DNA of 64,000 bases, taken from the NCBI GenBank assembly GCA_000733355.1, contig JNVV01000008.1, positions 898,927-962,926 on the forward strand, given 5' to 3'. Origin of the DNA: Falciphora oryzae (taxonomy: Eukaryota; Ascomycota; Sordariomycetes; Magnaporthales; Magnaporthaceae). Shown here piece by piece: positions 44,842 through 57,154 of the stretch (within the stretch, counting starts at the first letter, position 1; the number at the start of each line of letters is the position of its first letter). The position numbers were made by a program, and so were the translations under genes. The notes under the pieces are model-generated. The model was not told the DNA's origin, ran no database searches, and saw only the letters and a list, made by a program, of their open reading frames with translations.

Positions 44842-45876
44842 TGGTGAAGATGAGGATGAGTGTGATCACAGGTGGACAGGTGGCAATGAAATCATTCTGT
44901 TATCAAACAACGCGAGGTCGTCGTCTGTTGCTTTCTTCCCCTTAATCGGAGTGAGTGATACCCATAGGGAGCTGTTTCATTTATTTCTTATGAACATGAG
45001 AACCTCGCAAAGAACATCATCATCTCGTCTCGCTGCTCATCCTTGAAGCTCCAAAATTCCTAATCGGGTACTCCGGGCGGAGCTTGACTCTCCTGTCACG
45101 TGGCGGCCAGACGCGACCAAGCGAGTGACAAAATGGTACTTGTGACCGGAGCAAAACGTCGACAAAATAGCAGAGATAGAGGAGGAAAGCATGAGAGAAT
45201 AAAGGAAGTGGAAGAAACAAATAAAAATAAATAAATAGAAGGTTCCAGGTTATGGTCTTTTTATGATTCTTGTTGCGAGTGTTCTCGCTTTGGATAGTCA
45301 TTCGAAGTACCCAGGCGGCGCTTGACACAGTAGACCTGACTAGGATCTCCGACCACCAGTCGGATACTACGTAAGTTAGACTCCAGGCACCACCGCCGCC
45401 AACGCATCGCCGGACCCCAGCTCCATCTGCCTCTGCGACCACCCATCCATCCATAAGCTGTGGCCGTGGTGTGGCAGCCTCACTGCTCAACAAAAATCCC
45501 ACCGCCGCGCATCGCCAATACCATGGCCCTTCTTGCCTCCACGCCTGCCCTAGTGTGTTAACTGCGACGCTCCCCACCGCCGGTCGGTTCTGCTGCTGCA
45601 TCTCGTACATCGCGCTGGTGCATCTGCCGCATCAGCCCACACCGGTCCCGTCGGACCTCTGGGAACACAAGGTACTGTAAAACATAATAAGGTTGCTTCG
45701 AAGCAAAACAAAGCAGAAGAAACAAAACAAAGGAAGATCCCTCTCAATATGCCACAGCATCCCAAGCGTTGCCGTTTTTCTGTCCCTGCAGCCGCCGCCC
45801 CCACAGTCTCGTCGCCTGTTCCGACCGCCCGCAACAGTCCCGCCGCCGCCCACCACAGCCGACCCTCTCGCCCAAC
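44842..45876. other. Intergenic region downstream of APC11
   Basis: It holds the 3' flank of APC11 and the promoter of the next plus-strand gene. The stretch 45176-45242 is A and G-rich. No gene recognised. Confidence 0.5.
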
Positions 45877-46965
45877 ATGACCGATCCCACCCGTCGCGTG
45901 TCGTCCGAGGCTGTATCCTCTGGCCAAAGCCCTGCCGCGTCCATCTACAAGAGCGTCTCCCCGGGCCACTCGCCCGCTCTCCCACAAACCGGAGGCGGAG
46001 CTGGCATATCCCACTGGCCCGAGAGGCGCCGCCTCTCCTCCAACTCGGCAACCCAGCCTCAGTCTCCGGGCATCGCAAACGGGCCATCGTCAGGCCAAGC
46101 ATCCGTCAGCAGTCAACACCAGCGCCAACCGCCCCAACAACAACGCCTATCGCTCGAGCCACAGCAGGGCGTCAAGCCCGATCAACTAAGTCACCACCTC
46201 GCCGAGGCCGCAACACGGCCGCCAATCCCGCCCCGGTTCACCCCCGTCTTCGCTCTGGTGGACGACGGTACCACTCGCACGACGCACCACCCGCGCGTGC
46301 ACTATATCTTTGCCGACGACAACCCCGATGTGCTAACCGAGGCCCTAACCGAGGCCGCCGCCCACCACCCGCCACTCGACTCGCCCTCCTTCGCGCTTCC
46401 TCTACCCGTCGACCCGCATACCGGCAGGCCCCCGGACCGCGCCATCCTCCTCGACCTAGTCCCGAACGCGGACGGCGCAGCGCCCGGCTTCTCCATCGCC
46501 GCCGCCAACTCGCTCAGCGCCGACTTTGCCGTCACCGGCGCCAGCCTCTCCCGCAACCCAGACGACGGCCCCAGCAGCGACGGGACCGGGGAGGGCGATG
46601 CGGCCGACGGCCACCTCGTGCTCCGCATCGAAGGCGTCAGCGCCGAGGGCCCGCCGAGGTTCCCCGTGACTGCGCTCAGGAGAACCTCGCCCTCGCCGAG
46701 TGGCGGCGGCCTCACCTACTCTGGCGCCAGCAGCGGCAGCGGCAGGTCGCGCGGTGGCGGCGCCCCCGTCACGGGCGGGTCGGAGGAGTTTGTTGCGCTT
46801 GCTGAAGACTTTGACCGCCGAATGGATATCATGAGACGTGTGGTTGAGGCGTTCGAGGCCGGCGCCAAGGCGCAGCGGGAGGCTGACGGCGGCAACCCTG
46901 ATACAATTGTCGCCCCGGTAGGAGAGGGTGCAGAGGATGCGTTGGATCAGAGGCGGGGCTTGTGA
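45877..46965 (+). CDS. Unknown fungal protein with disordered N-terminus
   Basis: One exon, 362 residues from the ATG at 45877 (MTDPTRRVSSEAVSS). I do not recognise the family. Residues 1-110 are disordered, rich in Ser, Pro and Gln. A compact part begins at about 115 (PPRFTPVFALVDDGTTRTTH, VHYIFADDNPDVLTEAL) and runs on through RAILLDLVPN and HLVLRIEGVSAE, with alternating strands that suggest a small beta domain. A Gly/Ser linker leads to a helical end (FVALAEDFDRRMDIMRRVVE). No membrane segment is visible. Coding is supported by its length, GC-rich third positions and the clear domain-like change of composition; a longer N-terminus from 45769 is less likely. Confidence 0.72.
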   Translation: MTDPTRRVSSEAVSSGQSPAASIYKSVSPGHSPALPQTGGGAGISHWPERRRLSSNSATQPQSPGIANGPSSGQASVSSQHQRQPPQQQRLSLEPQQGVKPDQLSHHLAEAATRPPIPPRFTPVFALVDDGTTRTTHHPRVHYIFADDNPDVLTEALTEAAAHHPPLDSPSFALPLPVDPHTGRPPDRAILLDLVPNADGAAPGFSIAAANSLSADFAVTGASLSRNPDDGPSSDGTGEGDAADGHLVLRIEGVSAEGPPRFPVTALRRTSPSPSGGGLTYSGASSGSGRSRGGGAPVTGGSEEFVALAEDFDRRMDIMRRVVEAFEAGAKAQREADGGNPDTIVAPVGEGAEDALDQRRGL

Positions 46966-48462
46966 GCAAGACACGATGCTAGATGCTCCCTTACCTCGAG
47001 GCCTCTTCGCTGTTGGATATGACAAGACGGGTTTGGGCTGCCCATTGTGGATTGCCCGACGACGAGCGTCGACGACGACCCCTCTGATGGGACCGACCAC
47101 GCCCGCCTAGTCCACCACCAGGCATGCCGATTTTACGCTACGACCTTCGAGATTGGTGACGACGGCAAACGAGTTCGACAGAAACCGAGGGCAGGAAGCC
47201 CGACCTGACAATTCCTGGCACCTAACCACTAATCCTCATATCAACACCACACAGCCGCCGTTCCGTGGCTGCGGGCCGAGCCCGCAGTAAAGATAAACTA
47301 CCAGTCCGGGCCTAAACAGATGACCGGCACAACGCATACGGCCCGAAGCTAGCTGCATGACTGTTTTTCTTCTCCTTTTCTTCTCAAATGATGTTTTGAA
47401 TGAGGCATGACAATCTCCTCTCCAACGGCTGAGAGCAACCCTTTTCGCTTTCAGTCGTCTGTAGCCATCCTTTTTCTGTTTTATTTTTGGATCCTCTTCT
47501 TTTCTGTTTTTGTTTTCTACCTGTTTTGGCACGAGGTGTCTGGTGTTATGGTGAAACTTCATAATCATATAGCTTGCTTTAAGTTGCCCTCAGCCAACTA
47601 GAGCCATGTGGTAGAATCAGCTGGCCCCAGGGTCTTCATTTCACGGTGCTTACTGGGACAGGCTTCGTTATGGGTGTCTATGTTTTCCATCTGGAGAGGA
47701 ATCATGACTTGCCCATCCATCTACACGCGCACGGAGCTGCACAGCTCCATAGGCCGAGTTCAGTTACGGACACAAACCCAGAACATCTGCAAGACCAAAG
47801 GTTCATGGGTGACTTGGGTATACCACGGCAAGATGGTAGAGCATTGAGATTTGCTAAAGAATGGAAGGTTCAATTAAACGCCGGTAATGCTTCCAAGGGA
47901 CTCCAAAGATATTCAGAATGTGAACACGCAAAACAGCAACAAGAAAAAAGAACCAAAAGGACCAAACAAGCTCCAATGCTCCGACTTCAGGCGGCAAGGT
48001 GTTTTTGCCTTGTTTTACCGGGGGGGTTCGATGTTGGCTCTTTGTCAGCCCTCCCCAAAAAGACGGAGCGGCCGTGTTCCCGGAAATTCCACCGCCTCAC
48101 CGTGTTCCCCTTTCTTTTGGATCTGATGACTGGAGGCAAAGACAAAAGAAACAAGGACAAAAGCGCAAATGAAAATGGCAGCAGAAAAAGTAGAACACGG
48201 GCCCCATGTGGTGTCGTCTTTTGGGGGGTTATGCGCGCGCGGGGATGATGATGATATATAGGGGGCAAAAGAGAATGACCAAGAGGGTTGTTATTCTGAT
48301 TTCCGGAAAAGCGAGTGAGCGAGAGTTTTCTAACCCGCCGCCAATCTGGAGCTCAATCTAGCCTCCCCTCCCCTAACCAGAAAATAAAACAAAAACACAA
48401 GAAAAAGGCTTTCTGTCGTACAACTACAACGAACAAAAGATACCAACAACACGATTGGAAAC
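46966..48462. other. Convergent intergenic region
   Basis: It lies between the unknown gene (+) and the syntaxin gene (-). The part 47330-48460 is A and T-rich. Open frames there have no domain. I see no gene. Confidence 0.5.
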
Positions 48463-50146
48463 TCAAGCAGCTGCGCCTTGAGACTCAATCATGCGCGGCG
48501 TGTTCCGCCGATGGACAAGCGAGCGGGTTTCAACATCAAAAGACTGGCCCAATGGCAGGGCGAGCCTCTTAGACTTGGTGGGCGTACCAGCAGCCAGGCT
48601 CTCGAGGTTGAAGCGGCCGCCGCCGCCGATGCCGCCGAGGTTGAAGGCGTTGGCGCCGAGCGAGCTCCTCTCGGGCTCAGCCGCTGGCTTCTCATCCGCC
48701 TCGAGGACGTAGCGGCGAACAAACTCGCGGGCCCGGCCGGCGAAGTGGGACAGCGGCACGACGGCGGGTGCCGAAGCGTCCTCGGTGACGATCTTGGACT
48801 GCGCGTAGACGGTCGACACGGGCCGCTCGCCGTCGAACTCGACGACGGAGCGGACGTCGAGGGCGCGCTTCGGGGTCTGGTTGGCGGAGGCGGGGGTGGC
48901 GGTCGCTGCTGGCGCGGCGGGAGCGGGGGCGGGGGCCTGGGTGAAGGGCTTGTTGATGGCGATCCAGGCGCCGACACCGATGGCGATGATGACGATGATG
49001 GCGACTGTGAAGAGAACAGCGGGTTAGTAACAGGCAAGGCGCGGCTTCGGAGGACCCGACAAAAGGCTTACCAACGATGCCAAGGCAGATCCACTTCTTC
49101 TTGCGCGTCTTCTTGGCGGTCTCGACGGCGACGTGGATCTCCTCGTTGCCCTTGTCGAGGTTCTCGACCACCTCCTCGCCCTTCTGCTCGATCTGGGCGA
49201 CCTGGACCTCCTGCTGCACGATGAGGGTGTCCATGTCCTGGAACAGCTGGGCCAGCTCGATCATCTGCTGCTCGATCTTCTTGAGCTGCTCGTGGCGGTC
49301 CTGGACGGCGCTGAGCACGACGCGGGCCTGGCCCCTCCGGTCGCTCTGCATGAGGGCCTGCTGAAAGATCTGGCCGCCGCCGTTGGCGGCGTCCTCGACG
49401 GCGTCGCGCACCTCGCGCTCGTCGGCGTCGGGCCTGACGTACCGGTACTGGCGCTCGAGCTGGTCGCGCGACTTTTGGCGGAACCCGGACTCGATCTGCT
49501 GGTAGCTGTTGATGGCCTGCTTGAGGCGGCGGTCGACGCGGTTGACCTGGGCGGCGTTGCGGGCGCTCGTCGCCTCGGGGCGCGACTTGACCTTGCGCAC
49601 CCGGTCCGTGAGCGTGCGGTACATGGCCATGGTCTCGGACGACAGCTGGTCCAGCTGGCGCTGCGTCTGCGAGCCCGCCGCGTCCGCCTCGTTGAGCGAC
49701 CGGTCCTGAAGCATGCGCAGCTGGTTGAGGTTCTGCTCGATCCCGCCCACGCCCTCGTCTATGCTCCTGCACTCGTTCAGCACGAAGTTGGGGTCGCTGT
49801 TCTGCTGGGCGAAGGAGCCCGCGTTCTGGGCCAGTGATGCCATCTCGACGTTGCTCGCTGTTGTTGCTGAAGGGTTAGCACATGCTCGTTCTTCTGCCTC
49901 TTCTCAACACGCCCCATACACAGCCTCTCTGTCGTGATCACGCGAGCGCACATAACACATACATCCATAATCGTCATGTCCCATGGCCGGCCCGCCGCCG
50001 CCATTGTTGTTAAACCTGTTGGCGCCTGGGCGAGGGCCCTGGCCAAACTGTGCCGGCGGTGGCCGTGCTGGTTGGTTGTAGCCACCGGCGCCAGCGGGAC
50101 CGTCCCGCTGGTCGTATGGGTTGTTGCCGCCTCCGTATCTATCCAT
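48463..50146 (-). CDS. SSO1: SSO1-like plasma-membrane syntaxin (Qa-SNARE) with long C-terminal tail
   Basis: Three exons on the minus strand, 50146-49963, 49857-49072 and 49004-48463, give about 503 residues. A Gly/Asn/Pro-rich N-terminus is followed by the Habc part (SNVEMASLAQNAGSFAQ, NECRSIDEGVGGIEQNLNQL). The Qa-SNARE helix runs from QALMQSDRRGQARVVLSAVQ through QMIELAQLFQDMDTLIVQQE, with the zero-layer Gln in LFQDMD. KKTRKKKWICLGIV leads into a membrane helix completed by exon 3 (AIIVIIAIGVGAWIAI). Syntaxins usually stop here. This one goes on for about 160 residues with AREFVRRYVLEADE and a Gly-rich stretch, on the non-cytosolic side if the topology is standard. Sso proteins drive fusion of secretory vesicles with Sec9 and Snc. 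Confidence 0.88.
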
Positions 50147-53100
50147 TTATATACACACTGTCAGCGATCGAGGTTCGTCCGGTTCGATGATCGACGGTTC
50201 GGTCACGGAGGAGCACGCGGGCTCCGGGCGGTCATGTCGGAATCGAGAGTTGGGATCAAAGGGGGTGTGCTTCGCGAAGGTTAAACTGACCCGTACTGGC
50301 TCATTTTGTTAGTATTAGGAGTGTCCGTCAAAGGTCGTAACAGTAAGCAAGTCGCTCCAGAGCGACACGAAAAGAAGGTTTGGGTTGCGTGAAAGGAATG
50401 ACAGAAACGACAGTGAAGACGGTCAAAAACCTCAAGACGGCCCAAATCGGCGGGATCACCAAGCTTTACTGTTCTCAATGACCCACCATGGTCCCATCGT
50501 TGAAACGCATGGATAGCAGGGGTGAAACACTAACGCTCATGGTGGCAAGGAGTCAACCGCGAGACCGTTGTCTGCGCAGGACGCTCTGCTTGCTTGTCTC
50601 CTCTCCTGTCTTCGATTGTTTTGCGCCTCGTCGGACTCGGGGGCCGCCTGGGGTTTGTCGGCTGGGGGGCCAAAGGGGGAGGCGGAGATCTGACTCGGCT
50701 GGAGCGGAAGGAAAAGCCTGTGTTGGTTGGTGTCTGGAAGTCTTGGTATTGATTGTGCTGGCCGTGATGCCTCTGCGTGTGTGTGGAGGGGGGAAATAAT
50801 TAACAAAAACAATATTGAGGAAAGAGGCCAAAAGGAGAGAAAGAAGAAAACTGGGAAACGGGCTGATGAGTGATGTTGGGGATGGTGGAAAAGAAGAAAA
50901 GGCACCGACCCGGGATGAGAAGAACCCAGATCAGCGTGCAGTGCGCTACAGAAGAAAATATCGACCACGGGCGCCTCGCCTCACGCGCCGTCCGCACACC
51001 AATGCGGCCCGGGGTGGCTTTGCTCCTTTCGAGGTGGTGTGTGTGGTTGGTGGCTTTGGCCGAGTCTGTGCTGAGTCCTGGGCGCCGTTGCCCGTCAGGT
51101 CACACCCCCTGCCCCCTTCAGGGGTCGTCGATCATGGTGCCCCTATCGGACGGTACCTGCTGCGGTCCACCCGATGCCCGCAACGAGCGCGGCTGCGGGC
51201 CAAGTACACCCAGATAGGGCCAAGAGCCTTCAGCAGCGTCGCCTCTACCGTGGGCCTCATTTCTCGTGATTTGGCGCTTGCAGGTCGTGTTCAATCCTCC
51301 TCTGGAGCCATCAGGCCAGCAGCAAATTCCGGTCGCCCGTGGTTCTCGCAGCCTTGCGAAATTGCCCACTGGGGCGCCTTTGTCTTGGCTTTTTTTTTTT
51401 TTTTCGAGATTTCAACTGAAGTGTCACTGTATCACGAAACCGTCCCCTATTGGCGGTGGGTGTAATGTTGCATCTCCGGATTTCCTTGGCCGCGAACCCG
51501 CATGTCGGGAGATGCAAAGAGCTTCGCGCAAGCCAACCAAGCCCGATTCCCATTCGCAATTCGACACGAGCCAGAGCCGCCCGATGTGGGGCGGCCGACC
51601 AGTCGCCTTTCTCTCTTTCCACAGGCGAGGGTTTTCATCACCTGGATCGACAGGCTCAATCACTGGACGGCGACGGAGGAATTTCGAGGCAGTTGGGTCG
51701 CGCTCACAGGCACGAGGGCGCACACCAGAAATCCCGGCGTCGTCCAACGAACGCCACAGTCCAAGCATCGCAGGGCACGAGAGGGAGGGTGGAATGTCGA
51801 TTACTGGGCTCGGCTATTTGAGATGGTGGTGCACTGCCGGCGCAGCTCGTCGGCTCTCAGGGCCTGACAGCGACAACCATTTAGATCAAATCATTCAATC
51901 CATCGAATTCAATCCATCGAGAAGCCGTCAGCCTCCCACACAGAACTGAATAAATGCGAGGCCACGGAAGTCACGACATCGGCACGCCGGCCCAACCACA
52001 ATTATCGGATCTTCGAGGCGCCGCCATCTATCTACGGCCGTTGGGCCCGAGAATCCCCTCGGACCCGGCTTCTTTCAGAGTTGTCGATTCAGCCGAGGCC
52101 GCGAGTTGCTGCATGTCCCTTGCATCAACGTCTGCGCCCGAGTTGGCGCTGGAATCTATTTTGTTTTTATTTTTATTTTCTTGCTGTCTTGGCCTCTCAC
52201 TCAATCCAGCCCTCAGCCACTTCATGCTGCGTGTCGTTTACCCTCGCAGCACAGTCAGCGATGGAATCCAGACCCTTGCTACGCATCCCATCCAAATCCA
52301 CACACACTTGCGGCTGGAACACCGTCTCACAGCCTTCCATTGATCCCTCACCCACGCGCCAGGCGGCTCTGCACGAGAACAGCCCTCGAACGGCATTGGC
52401 GAGACAGATCTGGAAATGCCCAAAACGGCACCGCCTTCTGCTGCTTGTTCCCAAACACTCTCTGGGCCGATCCCTGGCCCTTGATCCCCGCATTCCACGC
52501 CGTTGAAACGCTGGCCCCTTTTATGCCGCCTTCGCGGTCAAGGGGCACCCCTGTCCGCGCCGTTGGGGGCTCCTTTTTATGGAATTTCTGTTTTCCATCG
52601 AGCAACCAGCCCAGTTCAATGCGAATGCACTCGCCGAGTGAGCCTCTTCCATGGACGATCTACAAAAAGCACGGGATTTGATTCTAGACGAGTTCCCCCA
52701 CCCGCGGTGTCATCCATTCTTTGTATAGATTGCAATGCATTCTGTCGATGGGTCCTCCTTGGTGTGGAAGTCTTGGTTCTTTCTATCGGACACGCGAACT
52801 ACTCCTAGCCTCTAGATCAGCTCGAGCGACCTGAAGCCTCCAGTCCGCACATCAAACAGTGGGTAAGCTGGGGGCAGGTCGCGCAGGTGGACACGGCACT
52901 CCTCCCGCTCCCGAGCCTCGCGTCATCTGCTCGGGCAAAAACACCACGGGCATGGGAGCGAGACAAATACCCAGCCATGGCGATCTTCCATAATCCCGAT
53001 GCTTGTGATGCTTGTCGTTGCCATCTGCACGGCACACAATACAGCCGCCATCCGGGTACTGCCCTGTGTCGTGCGATGACCCGGGTGCATCGGTCGGGTG

Positions 53101-53306
53101 CTCGGACGCCTCGGCCGGCGAGAGCAACCTGAGGGCACGCTCCCGAGGGGAATAGCCTCTCGGAGCTCTTTGATTCTACTACCCCAAGTCTACGCGTGGC
53201 AACGGTGATGTCGGCTCCGCTCTACCCTCCAGCCAAGCGCCAACCGATCTCAAATCAAGAAACAAAAACAATAAACAGCAAGGTCTCAACATAGATACTG
53301 TCCACC
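50147..53306. other. Gene-free region of 3.2 kb
   Basis: No gene can be supported. The first part is the syntaxin promoter and leader. A T tract is near 51391-51404, and a perfect 2 x 14 bp repeat is at 51893-51920. Overlapping open frames on both strands lack domains. Confidence 0.5.
51893..51920 (+). repeat. Perfect 2 x 14 bp tandem repeat
   Basis: The unit attcaatccatcga occurs twice without a gap, in the gene-free region. Confidence 0.85.
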
Positions 53307-54508
53307 TCAAATGATGGCATAGGCGGAGCCGTAGCTAACGCTAGAATCCCTGAGGCCGTTGACGAGGCTGCTCCGGTCGTACTTGACAAAAGTGAAGACG
53401 CCATCGCCCTTGACCCCAGAGGAATCAGCCTTCTCCTTCTTGAGCGCCTCGAGCCCGGCCATGACGACGCCGATGGGGTGGCGGCCGCAGACCGTGTTGC
53501 CCGTGGCCTTGAGATTATCGAAGAAGGCACCGTGGCTCCCGCTCTCGATGGCGTCCATGACCATGTGATCGAGCGCCGAGATGCTCTCGTGGATGGGCAC
53601 GGGGAGGTCCGAGGGCGCGTCGCGGCGCGTGAGGGAGCGCACCCCGGCCTCGCTACCGTCGGGCGTGTAGGCCGTGTAGCTGAAGCGCGAGCCCCAGTGG
53701 CAGAAGTCAGAGCTGACGATGAAGGCGTTGTCCTTGTCGCGCAGGTACGGCACCAGCAGCTCGCCCAGCGCCTTCTCGGCCTCGCGCCCGTTGTCGCCGA
53801 CCATGATGGGCACGACGGGCGGCCAGGCGGCCGTGTCCTGTGAGCCAAAGGTCTGCGCCAGGCGCTTGGCGAGGTAGGGCAGGTGCATCTCGAGGCTGTG
53901 CTCGTCCTCGTCGCGCTGGCGCGGCACGTCCGAGAAGCGGCCGGTGGCGCGCAGGGCGGCGACGGTGTCGACGTCGACGCGCAGGTCGCCCAGCGGCGTC
54001 GCGTACGTCGCGTACGTCGTCAGGGCCGCGCCCGAGAGGTAGTAGGTGTGCGACGGCCCCAGGATGAAGACGCGCTTGGCGGCGCCGAGGTCGAGCGCCT
54101 TATAGGCCCAGGCGGCGCAGGGCCCCGAGTAGCTGTAGCCGGCATGCCTGTGAAGATGCAGAGGGATGCGCCGGCTTGTGAGCTTTGTGGTCGGCGGAAT
54201 ATCAAGACACGGCAGAGGGGAGAATATCCAACGAAGTGGCAGCTTTTTCCGATTGACAAAATAGCGATGACGTCAAAGCAGAAATTGGGGACAAGAGCGG
54301 GGTCTACGTGACGGAAGCCCAGAGAGCAGACGAGGCCTCGTGGTAGTCCTTACGGTGCAATGATCACTCTGGCGCCCTTGATGGGCAGATCGCTGTCGTT
54401 GATCTGCTCGGGCACTGCATCGAGGTACTTGTTGAGGTCATGCTCGAGGCCATCCGGTTCGGCGGTGTACCAGTCCCCCGCGTGGCTCGCAGTCCGGACG
54501 CCCGACAT
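53307..54508 (-). CDS. MEMO1-family protein (yeast Mho1-like)
   Basis: Two exons on the minus strand, 54508-54354 and 54147-53307, give about 331 residues, close to the family length. The N-terminus reads VRTASHAGDWYTAEPDGLEH, then ARVIIAPHAGYSYSGPCAAW across the splice, which restores the PHAGxxYSG motif. GPSHTYYLSG, DEHSLEMHLPYL, FIVSSDFCHWGSRF and CGRHPIGVV are the other conserved blocks. The His, Asp and Cys residues of these blocks form the metal/redox site related to class III extradiol dioxygenases. Human MEMO1 is linked to cell motility and redox or iron homeostasis; the fungal role is little known. The exon joint is in phase. Confidence 0.92.
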
Positions 54509-54982
54509 GGCTGCTACTCAGTCGACGCTGTCGTGCCTTGCTGGCCTCTGTCGGTCGCGAATGCTGGAAGACTGGAGTGTCTCTGGGTGGCCGCCGGAGC
54601 CGTGCCACTTCACGTCACATAAAAAAAAAGAGGTATTGCCTGCGATTACTTTTGTTGTTGGCCAGGCTGACTTTCCCGAGGTCCCAATGTCCGGGTTGAT
54701 CAACATCAATCTGATGCTTTGTTTGGCGGGGCTCCTGCGGGCTGGGCTGCATCAAGGTTGCCGTTACCGCGAACCCCTCCTCTCGCCTGCCCCTCCTTGC
54801 GCCGCCCGCCGCATCGGTGCATCCATTGCAACGCAACATCAGGCACCGACGTTCCTGTGCCGACCTTGACGGCTTGTATAGTAATTCCTAGAGGTATCTC
54901 TACTGATCGTGACGATGTGCCTATGCCGTCACCATGTTCTAATGCGTCCAACAGACTGCCCGTATTGCAGTACAGTATCCAA
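54509..54982. other. Short intergenic region
   Basis: It contains the promoter of the MEMO1-like gene and the 3' flank of the glycosyltransferase gene, both on the minus strand. No gene recognised. Confidence 0.5.
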
Positions 54983-56078
54983 TCAAAACCCATCCTTCAC
55001 CCCCTTCGCCAGCTCCTTCGTCCTCCGCTCCTCGTTCACCGCCGCCCACCAACTCGTCGTCTCGTCCGTGCCCGGCTTCGCATCCCCGTTTTGGTCCAGG
55101 TCCTCCCAGGGTTTCGGCGTCAGGATGTAGTGCATGTTCTTGACCCTGTCGTCGCGCCAGATGGCGTCGTGCACCCCCTCCCAGCGCAACGTCTTGAGCG
55201 CGTTGTAGACGTAGGGGAGCGGCACCCAGCGCCCGCGGAACAGCTCCGACAGCAGGCTCTGGTCCGCAAAGTCGAGCGACGCCGCGTTGTCCTCCATGTG
55301 CTCCACGATCTGCGCGAACAGCTCCTTGGACGGCCGCACCACCTGCAGCCCGCCGTTGAGGATCGCGAGCGGCACCGCCGCCGGGTCCGCCCCCTCCTCC
55401 TGCGCCGCGTCCGCGTTACCGTGCTGCGACGTGAAGGCGCAGTTGGCGGGGACCCAGTCGGCCGGGTAGTGCGGCTTGCGCAGCGGGTTGCACGTGCAGG
55501 CGTACCCCGCCGCGAAGACGCGCTTCGAGGCGGTGGCGTCCCCCCCGGCCGCCTGCGCCGGGTCGTCGAGCTCGAGGTCCATGAGCTCGTCCATGTTCTG
55601 CAGCAGCATCATGTCCGAGTCGAGCTGCACGACCCGGTCGTACTGCGTCAGCGAGAAGGGCGTCAGCTTGCTCCAGCAGTCGTAGAAGCGCGGGTCCGCG
55701 CTGTAGTCGCGGCTGCTGCGCGTCGGCAGCAGGTACTCGATGCGCTGCGCCGCGATGCCGCGCGCCGCCAGCGCCGCCCGGCCGGCCTCGGGGAATGTGT
55801 CTGTGTACAGGGCTACCAGTGGGTACGCAGAGTTGTGTTTGCGTAGCGAGTACTCGAGCGTTAAAAGCCCCGGCAGGTAGTCCAGGTTTGTTATCAGTGT
55901 TGTCCACACTGGCCGGACACCCGATAGTAACAGAGGTCAGTATAAGTCCTTTCAGCCATAAAGTCGACCTGCAGTGGGTTTGCGGGCGAAGTGGTAGGCA
56001 AAGTCTCGCTTGGCAAATACAGCAATGCCATCTTTTCACACCTTTGCTGGAGTTTCCTGCCCTCTTGCCATCTGCCAT
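54983..56078 (-). CDS. Glycosyltransferase family 8 (glycogenin/galactinol-synthase-like)
   Basis: Two exons on the minus strand, 56078-56042 and 55908-54983, give about 320 residues. The short first exon reads MADGKRAGNSSK and splices to VWTTLITNLDYLPGLLTLEY, which is the usual GT8 start. The metal-binding DxD is in VVQLDSDMMLLQNMDEL, about residues 105-121. AILNGGLQVVRPS and the C-terminal FRGRWVPLPYVYNALK are further family blocks. Such enzymes transfer a sugar from a nucleotide donor; no signal peptide or membrane helix is seen, so a cytosolic place is likely. The acceptor is unknown. The main exon is certain; the first exon is inferred from phase and sense. Confidence 0.87.
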
Positions 56079-57154
56079 GATAAGCTGTTCCTCGAGGCTA
56101 TTATTCACCCCGCGTCAAGCTGGTTCTTTCGTCTCCACTGTCGATTCCCGCTAATTCTGGCTCTCTTGTCCTTCACAGGTTGAAGCGACGAACACTGGGG
56201 GTATACGAAGAGGAATACAAGCCGTGAAGGGATAACATGGGAAAGAACCTACTTAGCAAACCTCACCCATGAGCATCCCCTGAGCGCTATTTTACAAATC
56301 GAAAAGGACGATCTCCGCGCTATCATACCCCAAGCAGCAAATGTGGGGAACATGCTTTGAGCTCGTCATTTGTTCGGCACTTTGTTGACTCGGCTCAAGG
56401 CGACCAGCGAGTCAAGGAGCCAGACAGCCCACATGTAGACAGATTTGATCCAAGGTGGTAGTGAGTGTTGTACAGATAATATTCCTTGCGCTTTGAGAAT
56501 GTTCCTTTAGCCACGGCTAGGTTTTTGGTTACGCAAGCTTGCGTGGTTTGATTGGCACAACTATCTAGTCCCGAGCGAGTTTTCCCAGATAAGAGGTGAA
56601 GAGGTTCGTTCCAAAAGGTTGTCTTTGACCCCCGACTGCGGAGTGCGGTTGAGGTGCATGCCTCCCAAAGAGGCGATTGATCGGCAAAGTCACCCCTGTT
56701 TGTTGTTGTGACTCGAGGGGTACTGGTGCGCCAAAACGCGCCGGGGCGTACAGTCTTTAGGTCGACTTTTGTGACGTACCTCTTCGTAACAACGACTTTT
56801 GCTGGTACCTGTATCACGGGCTAAATAAGGCGGCGTTGGAAGTACCGAAAAAATAGACGTTTCTATTGGCTGACACGCGGGGATCTGCAGCCTGCACCTT
56901 GACGGCACTCAAAGGATAAGCATGCCGATTTAGGTAATACGCCTAATTCAGCAGAACACATGCCCGACATGTGGCCAACTCCACGTGGCCCCCAGAACCC
57001 TTATCGATACCTCTTTCAGATGAATATACATCAAAGAGTTATCGCATTATATCTTCCTAAATATCGCTACCCGGCCGTCTAAGCGCGCCCTCGCCACCGC
57101 AATTCTATTACTCTGACCAGCTCCCACGAGCAAGCACAGGTCCACCCAGCGTTT
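56079..57154. other. Intergenic region between GT8 and GMC genes
   Basis: No gene recognised; both neighbours are on the minus strand. The part near 57000-57100 is AT-rich and fits the 3' flank of the GMC gene. Confidence 0.5.
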
